This document shows positions 1 to 10,547 of a DNA stretch of 64,000 nt, piece by piece. Made by a program: the position numbers and the translations under genes. The DNA comes from Closterium sp. Naga37s-1 (taxonomy: Eukaryota; Streptophyta; Zygnematophyceae; Desmidiales; Closteriaceae): positions 124,001-188,000 of the forward strand of contig CANJKZ010000772.1 of assembly GCA_947471745.1 (NCBI GenBank), in the 5' to 3' direction. Numbering within the stretch: position 1 is the stretch's first letter; the number at the start of each line of letters is the position of its first letter. The notes beneath the pieces were generated by a model, which did not search any database, was not told where the DNA came from, and saw only the letters and a list, made by a program, of their open reading frames with translations.

Positions 1-2553
1 GTGATTGTATAGTTGTATATTACTTGTCCTGGTTCCCGATTGTGCAGGATGTCGCTATACACCTTCTCGAGTGGTGCGTACGCGGGTGCGCTCGGGTTGT
101 GATGAGACGCAAACGGTCGATGTGGTAAGTCACCTTCAGGGCAGGTGAAGCACGTTCCGCGTACTTGTTGAAGTTCTCGTCCGTCGGTCAGTAGGAGTGA
201 GTCCTTGTCGAGTACTCCTGCTCTTATCGTATTGTTTAATACTGTGTTGCTTGGGTGTCCCATCCTTGCGTGCCAGGTGCTTTCGTCGGCGCGATGTCCG
301 GGTGATCGTCGGTACATATCGGAGTTGGAGTAGAAGTTGGCGGTGAAGTTGGCGCTACGATGAACTTCTTGAGGTGCTGGGTGTAGTTGTTGCGCGGGTG
401 TCGGTGGTGTGTCGTCGATGAGGAGCGGTGTCGTTGAAGGACCAGCAATTGGTGTTGACGTTCCTGCTGCTGCCGTTGATGGTTCTGCTACTGCCGATGT
501 TGTCTCTGCTGCTGCCGATGTTGTCTGAATTGCTGGTAACGCCCTTGTTCTTTCTGCTTCAGGGATGGTGTGTGAGTACCAGAAGCCTTCTGGACTGAAG
601 TCTGGATCAAGGTCTGGAGGGTATGTCCAGTTGGTGAAGTTAACGATGGCGTCGCTGTCGGCGGTGCCAAGATCAGGGACGAAATCAAGAATGAAGACGT
701 TGTTCTTGAGGACCGCCTTGCCGATGTAAAGTCCTCCTCTCCCATGATACAGTTTGAATTCTTGGGTGGTGCTGTCTGCTTCGAGGTGAATCCCTTTCGC
801 CATTAGCTGACTGACGCTCAGTAAGTTGTAGCCGAGTCCCTCTGCGATTAGTACTTTTGACATCTGCAGTATAACGTTTGTTTCCCTTGACTGAAGTTGA
901 ACTACGCCTTGTCGTCGTGTTCGCAGGTTCTGATTGTTGGCGACTGTAATGACAACTTCGCGTTGAAGTTGGTGTTCTCGTTGAACGAAGCGTCCCGAGG
1001 AGCACATGTGCTGTCCGCAGCAACTGTCCAAGAACCATGTGTCTTTTCCGGATGGTTCGCTTTGGGCGATGGCGGCGTATGTCGGGTTCGGCTGAAGTGA
1101 CTCGCGGCGGGGTGTGGTTTCGTCGAGTTGTTCTTCCGGTGAGTAGTGTGGTGGTGACTCGGTGATGCAGGAGTCACTCAGCTTTGCCATGCAGCTGACG
1201 ATGTTTCTTGCTCCTTGTGCAGGTTGTCCCGTTGAAGTCGTTGAGGCTTGAATCTGGGTCGTGGGATTTGCTTGCGTTGAGGCGATTTGGCTGCTTGAAG
1301 GTCGAAGTTGCCGCTGTGGAGTTGTTGACTGTTGACGATTTGGGCAGTGCGTACGCGGGTGTCCTGAAGTTTTGCAGATGTGGCAGAACGGAGGTACTGG
1401 CTTCGGTTGTTGCTGCCGGTTGTTGTTGTTGTTGTAGCGTCGCTGAGTGTGGAACGCGAATTCCGGTGCTGATGTCTTCTTTTTGTGTCGTTCTTCTTGC
1501 AGGTCCATGTCTTGCTGCTCGGCGTGGATTTCGGCGCAGAGCGCTGCTTCGGAGATTCTTCCGTGAGCTCGGAGAATGGCCTTTGTGGCGCGCCATTGAG
1601 GACCGAGGCCGTCGATGATGACTGTCACGAAGGCGTCTTCAGAGATCGACCCTCCGCATCGAAGAAGCTTGTCGCGCAACTCGCGACATCGACTGATATA
1701 CGCCATTCCTTTCTCCCCTGGTTTCATTTCAACCGTTGTCAGTTGCGCCATTAACCGACTTTGGCTTACGCTGTCTGTTGCTTGATACAGGCTCTTCAGG
1801 TGGTTGTACGCGAGCTCCGCGGAGTTGCCGTAACCTCGGTAAGACCTTATGTTCTGCTGTTGAGTCGGGGTGATATTCCTCAGTAGGATCGTGTACGCCA
1901 TCATTGACTGATAGGTGTACTGCTGCTTCTCGTACTGTGTGCCGTTTGTTGGGTATGGCAGAGACCCGTCGAAGAACCCGAGTATCTGCGCGCCTTCCAT
2001 CATCAGCTCGAACTCGAACGACCAGGTGAAGAAGTCCTTTCCATCGAAAGGTCTTGACGTCTGCATCTTCAGAACGTGTGCGAACTGCGACTGAACTTGT
2101 AATGCGTCCAGTGATTTTTCTTGTCCAGGTGAAGGCTGTGGGTGTGGCATAAAGCTGATGGACCCGCGCTCGTACGGAGCAAAGGTAGGCTGCTGTTGTT
2201 GATTTCCTCGTGCATATGATGAGCCGTCGAGACTCATGGGTGTTGCTCCGTTGTTGTTGCTGTTGTGTTACTGCGCAAGTGCCGATTGCTGGTGTTGCTC
2301 GTAGAAGGACATGAAGGAGAAAAACTTCTCCATCATGCTCTGGTCGAAGTCTGCAGGTTGATTCGCGGGAGTCTCGGTAGATATTGCTCTGGGTCTTGTT
2401 GCTGTGCCCTCCTCTGTCTGTAGGCCAGAGGCAAGAGGTGGAGTAGGAGTAGTGCCCTGGGAGCCGTTGGAGTTGCTCCTTTCCTTTTGTGTAGCCATGC
2501 TTGTTGATGTTGTCGGTATAGAAGTTGAATTCCCCCTGATAGCTCTCATACCA
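1..2553 (-). pseudogene. Copia family D, truncated copy D2 (gag, protease, start of integrase)
   Basis: Minus-strand internal region of a Ty1/copia element, cut by the window start inside the integrase. It aligns base for base with 3822-6405 of the plus-strand copy D1: the gag N-terminus at about 2500, the protease motif WFLDSCCGQHM near 1010-1040, and the GAG-pre-integrase segment near 230-300. The frame is broken several times, so only fragments stay open (1729-2649, 1174-1596, 685-1038, 236-448). In this copy the codon matching the D1 stop at 5527-5529 is TCA (serine), which shows that the D1 stop is a mutation. It is most likely a dead copy; it could still serve as an RNA template if transcribed. 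Confidence 0.85.
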
Positions 2554-3000
2554 TGTTGGGCTGAAAAACCCTTTTGGATCTTTGCAGGGGTGAACTCTGG
2601 GTAGAGTTGGTGTAGTAGCGGAAGCGTTAATTAAAGAGTTGTGAACCACCTTGCACTAGTATGTGAGGGCAAAGTAAGTTGATTAAAACAAAGAGATACA
2701 AGCTTTTATAAGAGTACAAGGAATACGAAGAGATACAGTTAATAACCGTTTTACTATTGCTGTTGCGGTTCGATACGGTGACGACTCGGGCAACTGCTCA
2801 ATACCGAGTCGGTTGTTTGTCCTTGCTGTCGCGCTGTACTTTGTCAGGTCAAAGGTCGCTGACCTTTGACTTTCGCGTAACCTCCAACAGTTACTTTCAA
2901 CCTCCGAGGGTTGACTCGTCGGTGATTCGTTATACTTCGTTTCTTTTGTGTCTTAGTGTTTCGACACGACAGAGGCGCTTAGGACCGATTGTTTCCAACA
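2554..3000 (-). repeat. 5' LTR of copia element D2
   Basis: A 447-bp LTR on the minus strand, starting TGTTGGAAAC at 3000 and ending CA at 2554. It is followed by a primer-binding site, TGGTATGAGAGCT, read on the minus strand at 2541-2553. It is clearly homologous to the D1 LTR at 3376-3821 but visibly diverged. The two D copies lie head to head, 5' LTR facing 5' LTR. Confidence 0.85.
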
Positions 3001-3240
3001 GCTCCAACATGGGACCCATGGGCTGGGGTGTCTCTCACTGTGTTATTATGCGCCATGGTTTGTACGATGTGAGTTTGACCATGTAAATAGCATAAACGTG
3101 CTTTACATGGAGATTGTGCTTACTGATAGTGACTATGTACAGCATATTGTCATCAGTGTTTCGATTGAGCAGTGGTGCATAGATGGTGATTTTTTTTTTT
3201 TTTTTTTTGCATTTGTATTGTATTTCATGTTCATATCAAA
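3001..3240. other. Spacer with no recognised gene
   Basis: AT-richer sequence between the D2 LTR and a B2-type LTR. It contains a T tract of about 20 at 3190-3208. I see no coding potential or RNA gene in it. Confidence 0.5.
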
Positions 3241-3351
3241 TGGTGTAAGATGTTATAGTTTTAGTGATGTGTGTCATATGGGGTACAACAGTCAGGGTTA
3301 GGTTTATGTACCCCAACCAACCTTAGTGAAACTATCATTCAGTTCTTAACA
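3241..3351 (+). repeat. Short B-type LTR, possibly the 5' LTR of B2
   Basis: A 111-bp sequence starting TGGTGTAAG and ending CTTAACA. From the motif TGATGTGTGTC onward it matches the LTR at 33328-33437 almost perfectly; the first 25 bases are more diverged. It is followed at 3352 by a primer-site-like TGGTATCA and by leader bases resembling those after the B1 LTR (GGTTAGGA). I infer that it could be the 5' LTR of the B2 element whose 3' LTR is at 33328. The flanking 5-mers (TCAAA and AATAA) do not match, so this is not proven. Confidence 0.5.
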
Positions 3352-3375
3352 TGGTATCACCTGGTAGGTTAGGAT

Positions 3376-3821
3376 TGTTGGAAACAATTGATTTAGCGCC
3401 TCTGTCGTGTCGAAATACCAAGACAGAAGCGAAGCGAAACATATCGAAGCATTAGCGAGTCAACCCTTGGAGGTTGAACAACTGCTGGAGGTTGTGCGAA
3501 AGTCAAAGGTCAGCGACTTTTGACCTGACAAATAGAGCGCGACAGCAAGGACAAACAACTGACTCGCTATTGAGCAGTTGCCCGAGTCGTCACTGTATCG
3601 AACCGCAACAGCAACAGCAAAACAGTTATTAACTGTATCTCTTCATATTCCTTGTATTCTTATAAAAGCTTGTATCCCTTTGTTTTTAATCAATCTACTT
3701 TGCCCTCACATACTAGCGCAAGGTGGTTCACAAAGTTGTTATTCAACGCTTCCGCTATTACATCATCCTACTCAGAATTTAGTCCTGCAAAAGATCCTAA
3801 GGGCTTTTTCTCAGCCCAACA
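3376..3821 (+). repeat. 5' LTR of D1
   Basis: 446 bp, TGTTGGAAAC to CAACA. TATAAAAG at 3660-3667 is a plausible TATA box for element transcription. The LTR ends one base before the primer-binding site. Confidence 0.9.
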
Positions 3822-3834
3822 TGGTATGAGAGCT
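3822..3834 (+). other. Primer-binding site of D1
   Basis: TGGTATGAGAGCT directly after the LTR. It differs at one base from the usual copia primer site TGGTATCAGAGC, which pairs with the 3' end of initiator tRNA-Met. Confidence 0.75.
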
Positions 3835-3882
3835 ATCAGGACAAATTCAACTACAATCAAGACACCCCCAACATCACAAAAC

Positions 3883-5529
3883 ATGGCAACGCAGAAGGAG
3901 AGAAGCTCCTCTAACGGCTCTCCCGGTACTACTCCTACTCCACCTCCTGCCTCTGGCCTACAGACAGAGGAGGGTACGGCAACAAGACCAAGGGCAACGT
4001 CTTCAGAAACTCCTGCAAATCAAGCTGCGGCCTTCGACCCAGACATGATGGAGAAATTCTTCTCCTTCATGTCCTTTTACGAACAACACCAGCAAGGGGT
4101 ACCTGCACAGTCAAACAACAGCAACAACAACGCAACACCGATGAGCCTCGACGGTTCATCCTACGCACGAGGAAATCAGCAACAACCTATCTTCGCCCCG
4201 TACGAACCTCAGCGCGGCTCCGTCAGCTTTATGCCGCGCCAGCATCCTTCACCTGATCAAGAGAAGGCACTAGATGCACTTCAAGTTCAGTCGCAGTTTG
4301 CGCACGTTTTAAAACTGCAGACGTCAAGACCATTCGACGGAAAGGACTTCTTTACCTGGTCATTTGAATTCGAACTAATGATGGAAGGCGCGCAGATTCT
4401 TGGCTTCTTCGATGGGTCCCTGCCATATCCAACAAACGGCATGCAATACGATAAACAGCAGTATACGTATCAATCTATGATGGCATATACAATCCTACTG
4501 CGCAACGTCACACCGAACCAGCAGCAGAACATTCGGTCTTACCGAGGATACGGAAACTCCGCCGAGCTCGCGTACAATCACCTGAAGAACCTGTATCAGG
4601 CAACAGACAGCGTCAATCAGAGTCGGTTAATGGCACAACTGACAACTGTGGAAATGAAACCGGGCGAAAAGGGGATGGCGTATATCAGCCGCTGTCGCGA
4701 ATTGCGCGAGAAACTCCTTCGATGCGAAGGGTCGATATCAGAAGACGCCTTCGTCACAGTCGTTATTGGCGGTCTTGGTCCTCATTGGCGCTCCACTCGT
4801 GCCATACTCCGGGCTCACGGGAAGATCTCCGAAGCAGCATTGTGCGCTGAAATTCACGCCGAACAGCAAGACATGGACCTACAAGAAGAAAAACACAAGA
4901 GGAAGACGTCAGTATCCGAGTTCGCTTTTCACACTCAACGACGCTACAACAACAACCATCGGCAACACAAGTACCAAAGTCAACAACCCGTACCTCCGTT
5001 TTGTCATCTCTGCAAGACGTCAGGACATCCTCGCACACACTGCCCTAACCGACAACTGTCAGCACCAACACAGCGGCAGCTTCGACCTTCAAGCAGTCAA
5101 GTCACCTCAACGCAAGAAAATCTTACTACTCAAGTTCAAACGTCAACAAAGTCGACGGGACAACCTGCACAAGTAACAAGGGATATCGTCAGCTGCATGG
5201 CAAAATTGACCGACTCCTGCATTACTGAATCGCCGCCGCACTACTCACCAGAAGAACAACTCGACGAAAGGACTCCACGTCGAGAATCTCTGCAACCGAA
5301 CCCAACGTACGCAGCCATCGCCCAAAGCGAACCGTCTGGGAAGGATACCTGGTTCTTGGATAGTTGTTGCGGACAACACATGTGCTCTTCAGGACGCTTT
5401 GTTCAACGCGAACACGAACTTCAACACGAGGTTGTCATCACCGTCGCCAACAATCAGAACCTACGCACACGACGACAAGGGGTAGTGCAACTTCAGTCAC
5501 GAGAGACAAACGTCATACTGCAGATGTAA
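3883..5529 (+). CDS. D1 gag and protease, ending at a premature stop
   Basis: About 548 residues from the ATG at 3883 (reading MATQKERS). The open frame extends upstream into the LTR, but that part is unlikely to be translated. The N-terminal half is a copia Gag (UBN2-like) capsid region. A CCHC zinc knuckle, CHLCKTSGHPRTHC, lies near 5000-5040. The protease motif is WFLDSCCGQHMC near 5350, with DSC where aspartic proteases normally have DSG or DTG. The frame ends at TAA 5527-5529, then stays open without shift into the polymerase part, so gag and pol were one frame. The sister copy has serine at this codon. Unless the stop is read through, integrase and reverse transcriptase are not made from this copy. 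Confidence 0.85.
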   Translation: MATQKERSSSNGSPGTTPTPPPASGLQTEEGTATRPRATSSETPANQAAAFDPDMMEKFFSFMSFYEQHQQGVPAQSNNSNNNATPMSLDGSSYARGNQQQPIFAPYEPQRGSVSFMPRQHPSPDQEKALDALQVQSQFAHVLKLQTSRPFDGKDFFTWSFEFELMMEGAQILGFFDGSLPYPTNGMQYDKQQYTYQSMMAYTILLRNVTPNQQQNIRSYRGYGNSAELAYNHLKNLYQATDSVNQSRLMAQLTTVEMKPGEKGMAYISRCRELREKLLRCEGSISEDAFVTVVIGGLGPHWRSTRAILRAHGKISEAALCAEIHAEQQDMDLQEEKHKRKTSVSEFAFHTQRRYNNNHRQHKYQSQQPVPPFCHLCKTSGHPRTHCPNRQLSAPTQRQLRPSSSQVTSTQENLTTQVQTSTKSTGQPAQVTRDIVSCMAKLTDSCITESPPHYSPEEQLDERTPRRESLQPNPTYAAIAQSEPSGKDTWFLDSCCGQHMCSSGRFVQREHELQHEVVITVANNQNLRTRRQGVVQLQSRETNVILQM

Positions 5530-5583
5530 AAGGTTTTAATAGGAGAAGGGCTTGGTTACAACCTACTCAGCGTCAGTCAACTG

Positions 5584-8500
5584 ATGGCGAAGAGCATACA
5601 TCTCGAAGCAGATAGCACCACTCAGGAGTTCAATTTATATCACGGGAAAGGCGGTCTCTACATCGGGAAGGCGGTCCTGAAAAACAACGTCTTCGTCCTC
5701 GACTTCGTCCCAGATCTTGGCACCGCTGACAGCGACGGGATTGTCACTTTCACCTCCTGGACACATCCACCGGATCTCGACCCCGAGTTCAGTCCAGAAG
5801 GTTTCTGGTATTCGCACACCATCCCTGAGGCAGAACGAACAAGAGCATTAGCAACAATTCAACACTCAGCAGCAGCAGAGACAACATCAGCAGCAGCAGA
5901 GACAACATCGGCAGCAGCAAAAACAACGGCAGCAACAACAATAACATCGACACCAATCACTGGTCCTTCAACTGCATCGGCTCCAATTGATGACACTCCA
6001 CCGACTCCTGCGCAGCAACTTAACCCAACACCACGAGAAGTACATCGAAGCATAAACTTCACCACAAACTTCTACTCCAACTCCGACCTGTACCGTCGTT
6101 CACCCGGACATCGAGCTGGCGAAGACATCTGGCACGCACGAATGGGACATCCAAGCAACACGGTATTAAACAACACAATCAGAGCAGGAGTACTCGACAA
6201 AGATTCACTGCTCCTAACCGATGGAAGCGAACTTCGACGAGCTCGTGGAACGTGCTTTACCTGCCCCGAAGCTGACTTACCACATCGGCCATTCACTTCT
6301 CACCACAACCCCAGCGCGCCAGCTTACGCACCACTTGAGAAAGTGTACAGCGACATCCTGTACAATCGCGAACCTGGACAAGGAGCATACAGCTACACCA
6401 TCACGTTCATCGATGCTGCTACGCGTTACGTTTGGCACCTTAACCTTCCGAGCAAGGACATGGCTTTCGAGGCTTTCGTCGCTTGGCTCCCAGTAGCAGA
6501 ACGAGAATCAGGCGTGAAACTAAAAAGCTTCCAGTCAGACGGAGGAGGAGAATACACCTCACAGAGGTTCAAGCAGTACTTGGCAGAAAGAGGTATCAAG
6601 AGGCTCATCTCGCTTCCCTATGCCCATCAGCAGCAAGGCGTGGCAGAACGGATGAATCGAACTCTCCATAACACCATGCGCAAATTACTGCGTGGCATGC
6701 GACTGCCCAATCACCAGTGGCCTGAGGCGATGGACCACGCTGTCATGCTGCACAACTTGCTTTTGTCATCGTCACTACCGAACAACGCATCACCGCACCT
6801 GCTCTGGACAGGAAAACAGGGCAGCACAAAAATGTTAAGAGTTTTCGGCTGCATGGTACAGTACCGACCCCCATCTGCACGAGCCGGCCGATTTTCTCAA
6901 CGCGCACAGTGGGGACTACACCTGGGCATCGAAAGAAATTACAACGCGTGGAAGATTTTCGACGTCCACTCCAAAGAAACAGTAGCAGCACGTGATGTCA
7001 TTTTCTACGAACGACTCACCCTTCCGACGTATCTTGCCAACCTGGAAGAAGACCGGGACCCCACAGGCGGCTTCCGTGGCGACCGAGCCTTCGCCTCGGC
7101 AGCAGACGAAACTGACTGGGACGAGCAGAATGTGGATAGAGCCTCGGAGGAAGCCGGACCTCTCCCTTACTGCTCCGTCGACGCCCCAATGGATGACGAC
7201 AATCCTCGCGAAAGCGCCAACGCCGAATTATTTTACCACTTCGCCGACAACGGTTACGTTACACCTGCAGAAGTTAACACCAACGAAGCAGAACGCATAG
7301 GGCCCAATTTCATACCTGACCCAGAAGCAGGTGACGAAGCAGCTTATCCCGCGGACACAACTCTCCCCCGCTACACACAGAGTGGCCTCCAGATACTCGG
7401 CCTCGTCACCGCGGTCCACGGCACGGAGATTCCTAAGGAGCCTGCCACAGTTCAGCAGGCTCTGGGGGGGGAGCATAAGGAAAAATGGCGTGAAGCCATG
7501 GACAAGGAACTGAAAGCACTGGAGGAACGTAATACCTGGAAAGTTGTCCCTATCGGCGTGGCACGAAACAAGACAGTACTCACCGGGAAGTGGGTCTTCC
7601 GTGTGAAGACAAAGGCAGATGGCACCATTGACAAGTTTACGGCGCGCTGGGTCGTACGCGGCTTCGACCAAGAGCACGGACGCGACTTCACCGAGACATT
7701 CGTCCCGGTCAGCCGACACACCTCACTACGAATTCTCCTTGCGATCGCCGCCATGAAGAAAAAGAAACTGCGGCAAATCGACGTCGCCAACGCATTCCTT
7801 TACGCACCTGTTGACGCCAAAATTTTCCTCGAACTCCCACACGGCTCCCACGGAGAACCTAATCAAGTCTGTCAGCTGCAGAAATCCCTGTACGGCATCA
7901 AACAAGCTCCAAGGCTGTGGCAGCAGTATCTACACGCAAGACTTACTCGCATTGGATTCCGCCAACTACCTCACGACCAGGGCATGTATCGGCTTACAAA
8001 GGGCATCGACTATATCCTACTGATCGTCTATGTGGACGATTTACTCTACATCGGCTCGACCAACAATGTCACCACCTGGTTCGAAGGAGAACTACAGAAG
8101 GATCTCACGCTCACAGTCTCGTCTACTGTCACGAAGTATCTCGGCCTTAACATCCAGGAAGACGAAGACGCGATCTACCTCAACGCCGCAAAATATGCCG
8201 ACACCATCGCCAAACGCTTCGCTCTCACGCCAACCACCATCTCTACGCCATACCGCTACACGGCAAGAAACAACAAGGAAGGATCCGCTCCACTGAAATC
8301 CGTCGGCATACGCGACTACCAGAGAAAGCTGGGATGCCTCCTCTTCGCAGCTGTCACTTGCCGTCCGGACCTATCGTACTCCGCAAGTCAGCTCGCGACC
8401 TACCTCAAGAAACCTGAAGCAGAGCACATGGTGGAACTCGACCGTGCTCTCCACTACCTCGTCAGCACTTCAACCGTCGGTCTAACCTACCACAAAAACG

Positions 8501-9033
8501 GGACTACGACACCTAAACTACTCGGCTACGTCGACGCAGATCACGCCGGCGACTCCGACAACAGACGCTCACGCACCGGCTACATCTATCGCCTCGAGCC
8601 TATCGGACCTATCTCCTGGCAGTCGAGCAAGCAGGAATTAATCGCTCTCTCCTCAGCTGAAGCTGAATATATCGCACTCTGCTCAGCCACCAAGGAAGGA
8701 CTGTACCTTCGCGAACTTTTGGAGGAGGCGAAGTTGGCTCAGTTACCAAGCTTCTCCTTGTTCTGCGACAACCAGTCGGCAATCCGCATAGCCAACAAAA
8801 ACGGATTCGCGAACAGGACGAAGCATATCGCCCTACGATATTTCTTTGTAAAGGATGAGATCGAGAAGGGAAGACTTGAGCTGTCTTACTGTCCCACGTC
8901 CGAGATGGCAGCTGATTACCTGACCAAGAAGCTCGGGAAGCAGAAGTTCGAGTACTGCATGCTGCTGACTGGACAAAGCCACATCACCAGCAGCGACGCT
9001 CCAGAAGCGAAGGGGAGTGTTGGAAACAATTGA
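5584..9033 (+). CDS. D1 integrase, reverse transcriptase and RNase H
   Basis: 1,149 residues from the first ATG after the 5527 stop; the true frame starts upstream in gag. GAG-pre-integrase zinc region: WHARMGH and CFTC (about 180-225). The integrase core has its acidic triad in VYSDIL, QSDGGGEY and GVAERMNRT (about 255-360). Reverse transcriptase: GKWVFRVK, ARWVVRGF, DVANAFL and the catalytic YVDD (about 625-820). RNase H: YVDADHAGD, SSAEAEY and the C-terminal TKHIALRYFF (about 980-1110). All catalytic residues are present. It would copy the element RNA and insert the cDNA. It ends within the polypurine tract region, just before the 3' LTR. Confidence 0.92.
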   Translation: MAKSIHLEADSTTQEFNLYHGKGGLYIGKAVLKNNVFVLDFVPDLGTADSDGIVTFTSWTHPPDLDPEFSPEGFWYSHTIPEAERTRALATIQHSAAAETTSAAAETTSAAAKTTAATTITSTPITGPSTASAPIDDTPPTPAQQLNPTPREVHRSINFTTNFYSNSDLYRRSPGHRAGEDIWHARMGHPSNTVLNNTIRAGVLDKDSLLLTDGSELRRARGTCFTCPEADLPHRPFTSHHNPSAPAYAPLEKVYSDILYNREPGQGAYSYTITFIDAATRYVWHLNLPSKDMAFEAFVAWLPVAERESGVKLKSFQSDGGGEYTSQRFKQYLAERGIKRLISLPYAHQQQGVAERMNRTLHNTMRKLLRGMRLPNHQWPEAMDHAVMLHNLLLSSSLPNNASPHLLWTGKQGSTKMLRVFGCMVQYRPPSARAGRFSQRAQWGLHLGIERNYNAWKIFDVHSKETVAARDVIFYERLTLPTYLANLEEDRDPTGGFRGDRAFASAADETDWDEQNVDRASEEAGPLPYCSVDAPMDDDNPRESANAELFYHFADNGYVTPAEVNTNEAERIGPNFIPDPEAGDEAAYPADTTLPRYTQSGLQILGLVTAVHGTEIPKEPATVQQALGGEHKEKWREAMDKELKALEERNTWKVVPIGVARNKTVLTGKWVFRVKTKADGTIDKFTARWVVRGFDQEHGRDFTETFVPVSRHTSLRILLAIAAMKKKKLRQIDVANAFLYAPVDAKIFLELPHGSHGEPNQVCQLQKSLYGIKQAPRLWQQYLHARLTRIGFRQLPHDQGMYRLTKGIDYILLIVYVDDLLYIGSTNNVTTWFEGELQKDLTLTVSSTVTKYLGLNIQEDEDAIYLNAAKYADTIAKRFALTPTTISTPYRYTARNNKEGSAPLKSVGIRDYQRKLGCLLFAAVTCRPDLSYSASQLATYLKKPEAEHMVELDRALHYLVSTSTVGLTYHKNGTTTPKLLGYVDADHAGDSDNRRSRTGYIYRLEPIGPISWQSSKQELIALSSAEAEYIALCSATKEGLYLRELLEEAKLAQLPSFSLFCDNQSAIRIANKNGFANRTKHIALRYFFVKDEIEKGRLELSYCPTSEMAADYLTKKLGKQKFEYCMLLTGQSHITSSDAPEAKGSVGNN
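9005..9017 (+). other. Polypurine tract of D1
   Basis: Purine-rich run (AAGCGAAGGGGAG) touching the first base of the 3' LTR, as expected for the plus-strand priming site. Confidence 0.75.
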
Positions 9034-9452
9034 TTTAGCGCCTCTGTCGTGTCGAAATACCAAGACAGAAGCGAAGCGAAACATATCGAAGCATTAGCGA
9101 GTCAACCCTCGGAGGTTGAACAACTGCTGGAGGTTGTGCGAAAGTCAAAGGTCAGCGACTTTTGACCTGACAAATAGAGCGCGACAGCAAGGACAAACAA
9201 CTGACTCGCTATTGAGCAGTTGCCCGAGTCGTCACTGTATCGAACCGCAACAGCAACAGCAAAACAGTTATTAACTGTATCTCTTCATATTCCTTGTATT
9301 CTTATAAAAGCTTGTATCCCTTTGTTTTTAATCAATCTACTTTGCCCTCACATACTAGCGCAAGGTGGTTCACAAAGTTGTTATTCAACGCTTCCGCTAT
9401 TACATCATCCTACTCAGAATTTAGTCCTGCAAAATATCCTAAGGGCTTTTTC
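9018..9452 (+). repeat. 3' LTR of D1, truncated at its end
   Basis: Matches the 5' LTR at a constant offset of 5,642 bases up to GGGCTTTTTC, then breaks where the 5' LTR continues TCAGCCCAACA. The break coincides with a short perfect inverted repeat, CCACGGGATCCTCCCGTGG, at about 9452-9470. Confidence 0.85.
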
Positions 9453-9666
9453 CACGGGATCCTCCCGTGGGATCCCGTTCCTCCCGCTCACGCCCGTAGC
9501 GCCCGAGCCTGTCCCGTACCCTAGTGTTAGTCACGCTCGCACTGTTCCCTAGCGCCCGCTGCGCCTGCCGGTCGCGTCGCGCCCGCTTTCCCCGTCGCGT
9601 CGCGTCTCCCCCCCCCCCCCTGCCCGTCCCGTCCGTCGCGTTGCGCCTGTCCGCCGCGTCGCCCCT
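9453..9666 (+). other. GC-rich leader-like sequence
   Basis: C-rich and CGTCGCG-rich sequence, including a run of about 14 C at 9607-9620. It resembles the GC-rich leaders found between LTR and gag in the B elements (23405-24336) and is probably leftover leader of B2. No gene is seen. Confidence 0.4.
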
Positions 9667-10533
9667 TGTTGAGTGATGCTACCATTCGCATTCACGTCTG
9701 TCTGCCTCCCATCATATGTTCGTGCGTTGCATGCGTGTTGTGAGTGTGTGCAAGAATTTGTGTTTTGTGCGGTTTGGTTTTTCTGAGTGTGTGTGTGAAT
9801 GTTATTTGGCTTGAGCAGATATCTGAAGTGACTCCTCTGCTCAAGAGCTTTCCGAGGAACCAAGTATCGCTTCAATCGGAGCACGAACTAGAAAGTTACG
9901 AACGTTGGAGTTCGTATGCTTTTGATATTTGGTTGTGGTGACTATGGGAAGTTGTGGGGTTGACTCAATATGGGGTACAGACTTTTGGGGGTTGGGAAAT
10001 TCGTCTTTTCTACTGTAGTTGCTGCCAAATGGTTGGGAGAAACCAAACCAGGTTGGCAAGTGTGGCCAAGTTGGGTTGAGGTGGATTGTGGAGGTTGGGA
10101 TAGTGACAAAGGTCAAAGTTGGGTTGCCTATGGGGAAGGGAATTGTATGGCATGGGGTTTCCTTGGTTGGGGACTCTCTTGGGACCTTCCCTCTCGTCCT
10201 CCTTATCCCTTCCACCTGGTTTAGTGCTACTCTAATTCTCTTGTGTGAACTTGTGTGAACTTTGTGATTGAGTTAAGATTCTATGGCAGCATACCCCCTA
10301 GTGCGCTGAAATCGATAACTCAAGACACACTTCACCTTTCCGTACGATTCAACTTGTGAATTGTAGCCACGGAGTAGAGCTACAACATATCTGAGTTTGG
10401 TGAAGTTTTAACCGTGAAATTTCCGTCGACGGCGTTTCTTGTGAACTCGACTTTTCTGTTCAGAAACTAGGCCCAACGATGTTGAGATATTTTGGCTCCT
10501 AATCTTCATAGACTCCGTCCTTAGTCTCTAACA
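9667..10533 (+). repeat. Putative 5' LTR of the A-type half of chimera C1
   Basis: Starts TGTTGAG and ends TCTCTAACA. Its ends resemble those of the A-family LTR at 17157-17871 (TGTTGGT at the start, CTATAACA at the end). Its end lies two bases before a perfect copia primer site. The start is inferred from the TG rule only, because no matching second LTR exists in the window. Small open frames inside it look random. Confidence 0.5.
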
Positions 10534-10535
10534 AG

Positions 10536-10547
10536 TGGTATCAGAGC
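10536..10547 (+). other. Primer-binding site (initiator tRNA-Met type) of C1
   Basis: TGGTATCAGAGC, the classical copia primer-binding site complementary to the 3' end of initiator tRNA-Met. Confidence 0.85.

Larger units (their letters stand above)
3376..9452 (+). mobile_element. Copia-type LTR retrotransposon D1, nearly full length
   Basis: A complete element order for Ty1/copia: LTR, primer site, gag, protease, integrase, reverse transcriptase, RNase H, polypurine tract, LTR. The two LTRs are almost identical (I noticed only a few differences, for example at 3793 and 9435), so the insertion is young. It sits 24 bases inside what looks like the leader of an older B-type element. The last ten or so bases of its 3' LTR, and any right-hand target duplication, are missing. 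The only coding lesion I see is one in-frame stop at 5527-5529. Confidence 0.9.

Noticed and set aside
3241..3351. Solo LTR formed by recombination
   Set aside because: A primer-site-like sequence and leader follow it, so it looks like the 5' end of an element rather than a solo LTR.
9970..10258. Small plus-strand frames near the chimera
   Set aside because: They lie inside the putative A-type LTR, overlap each other in different frames and show no family resemblance.
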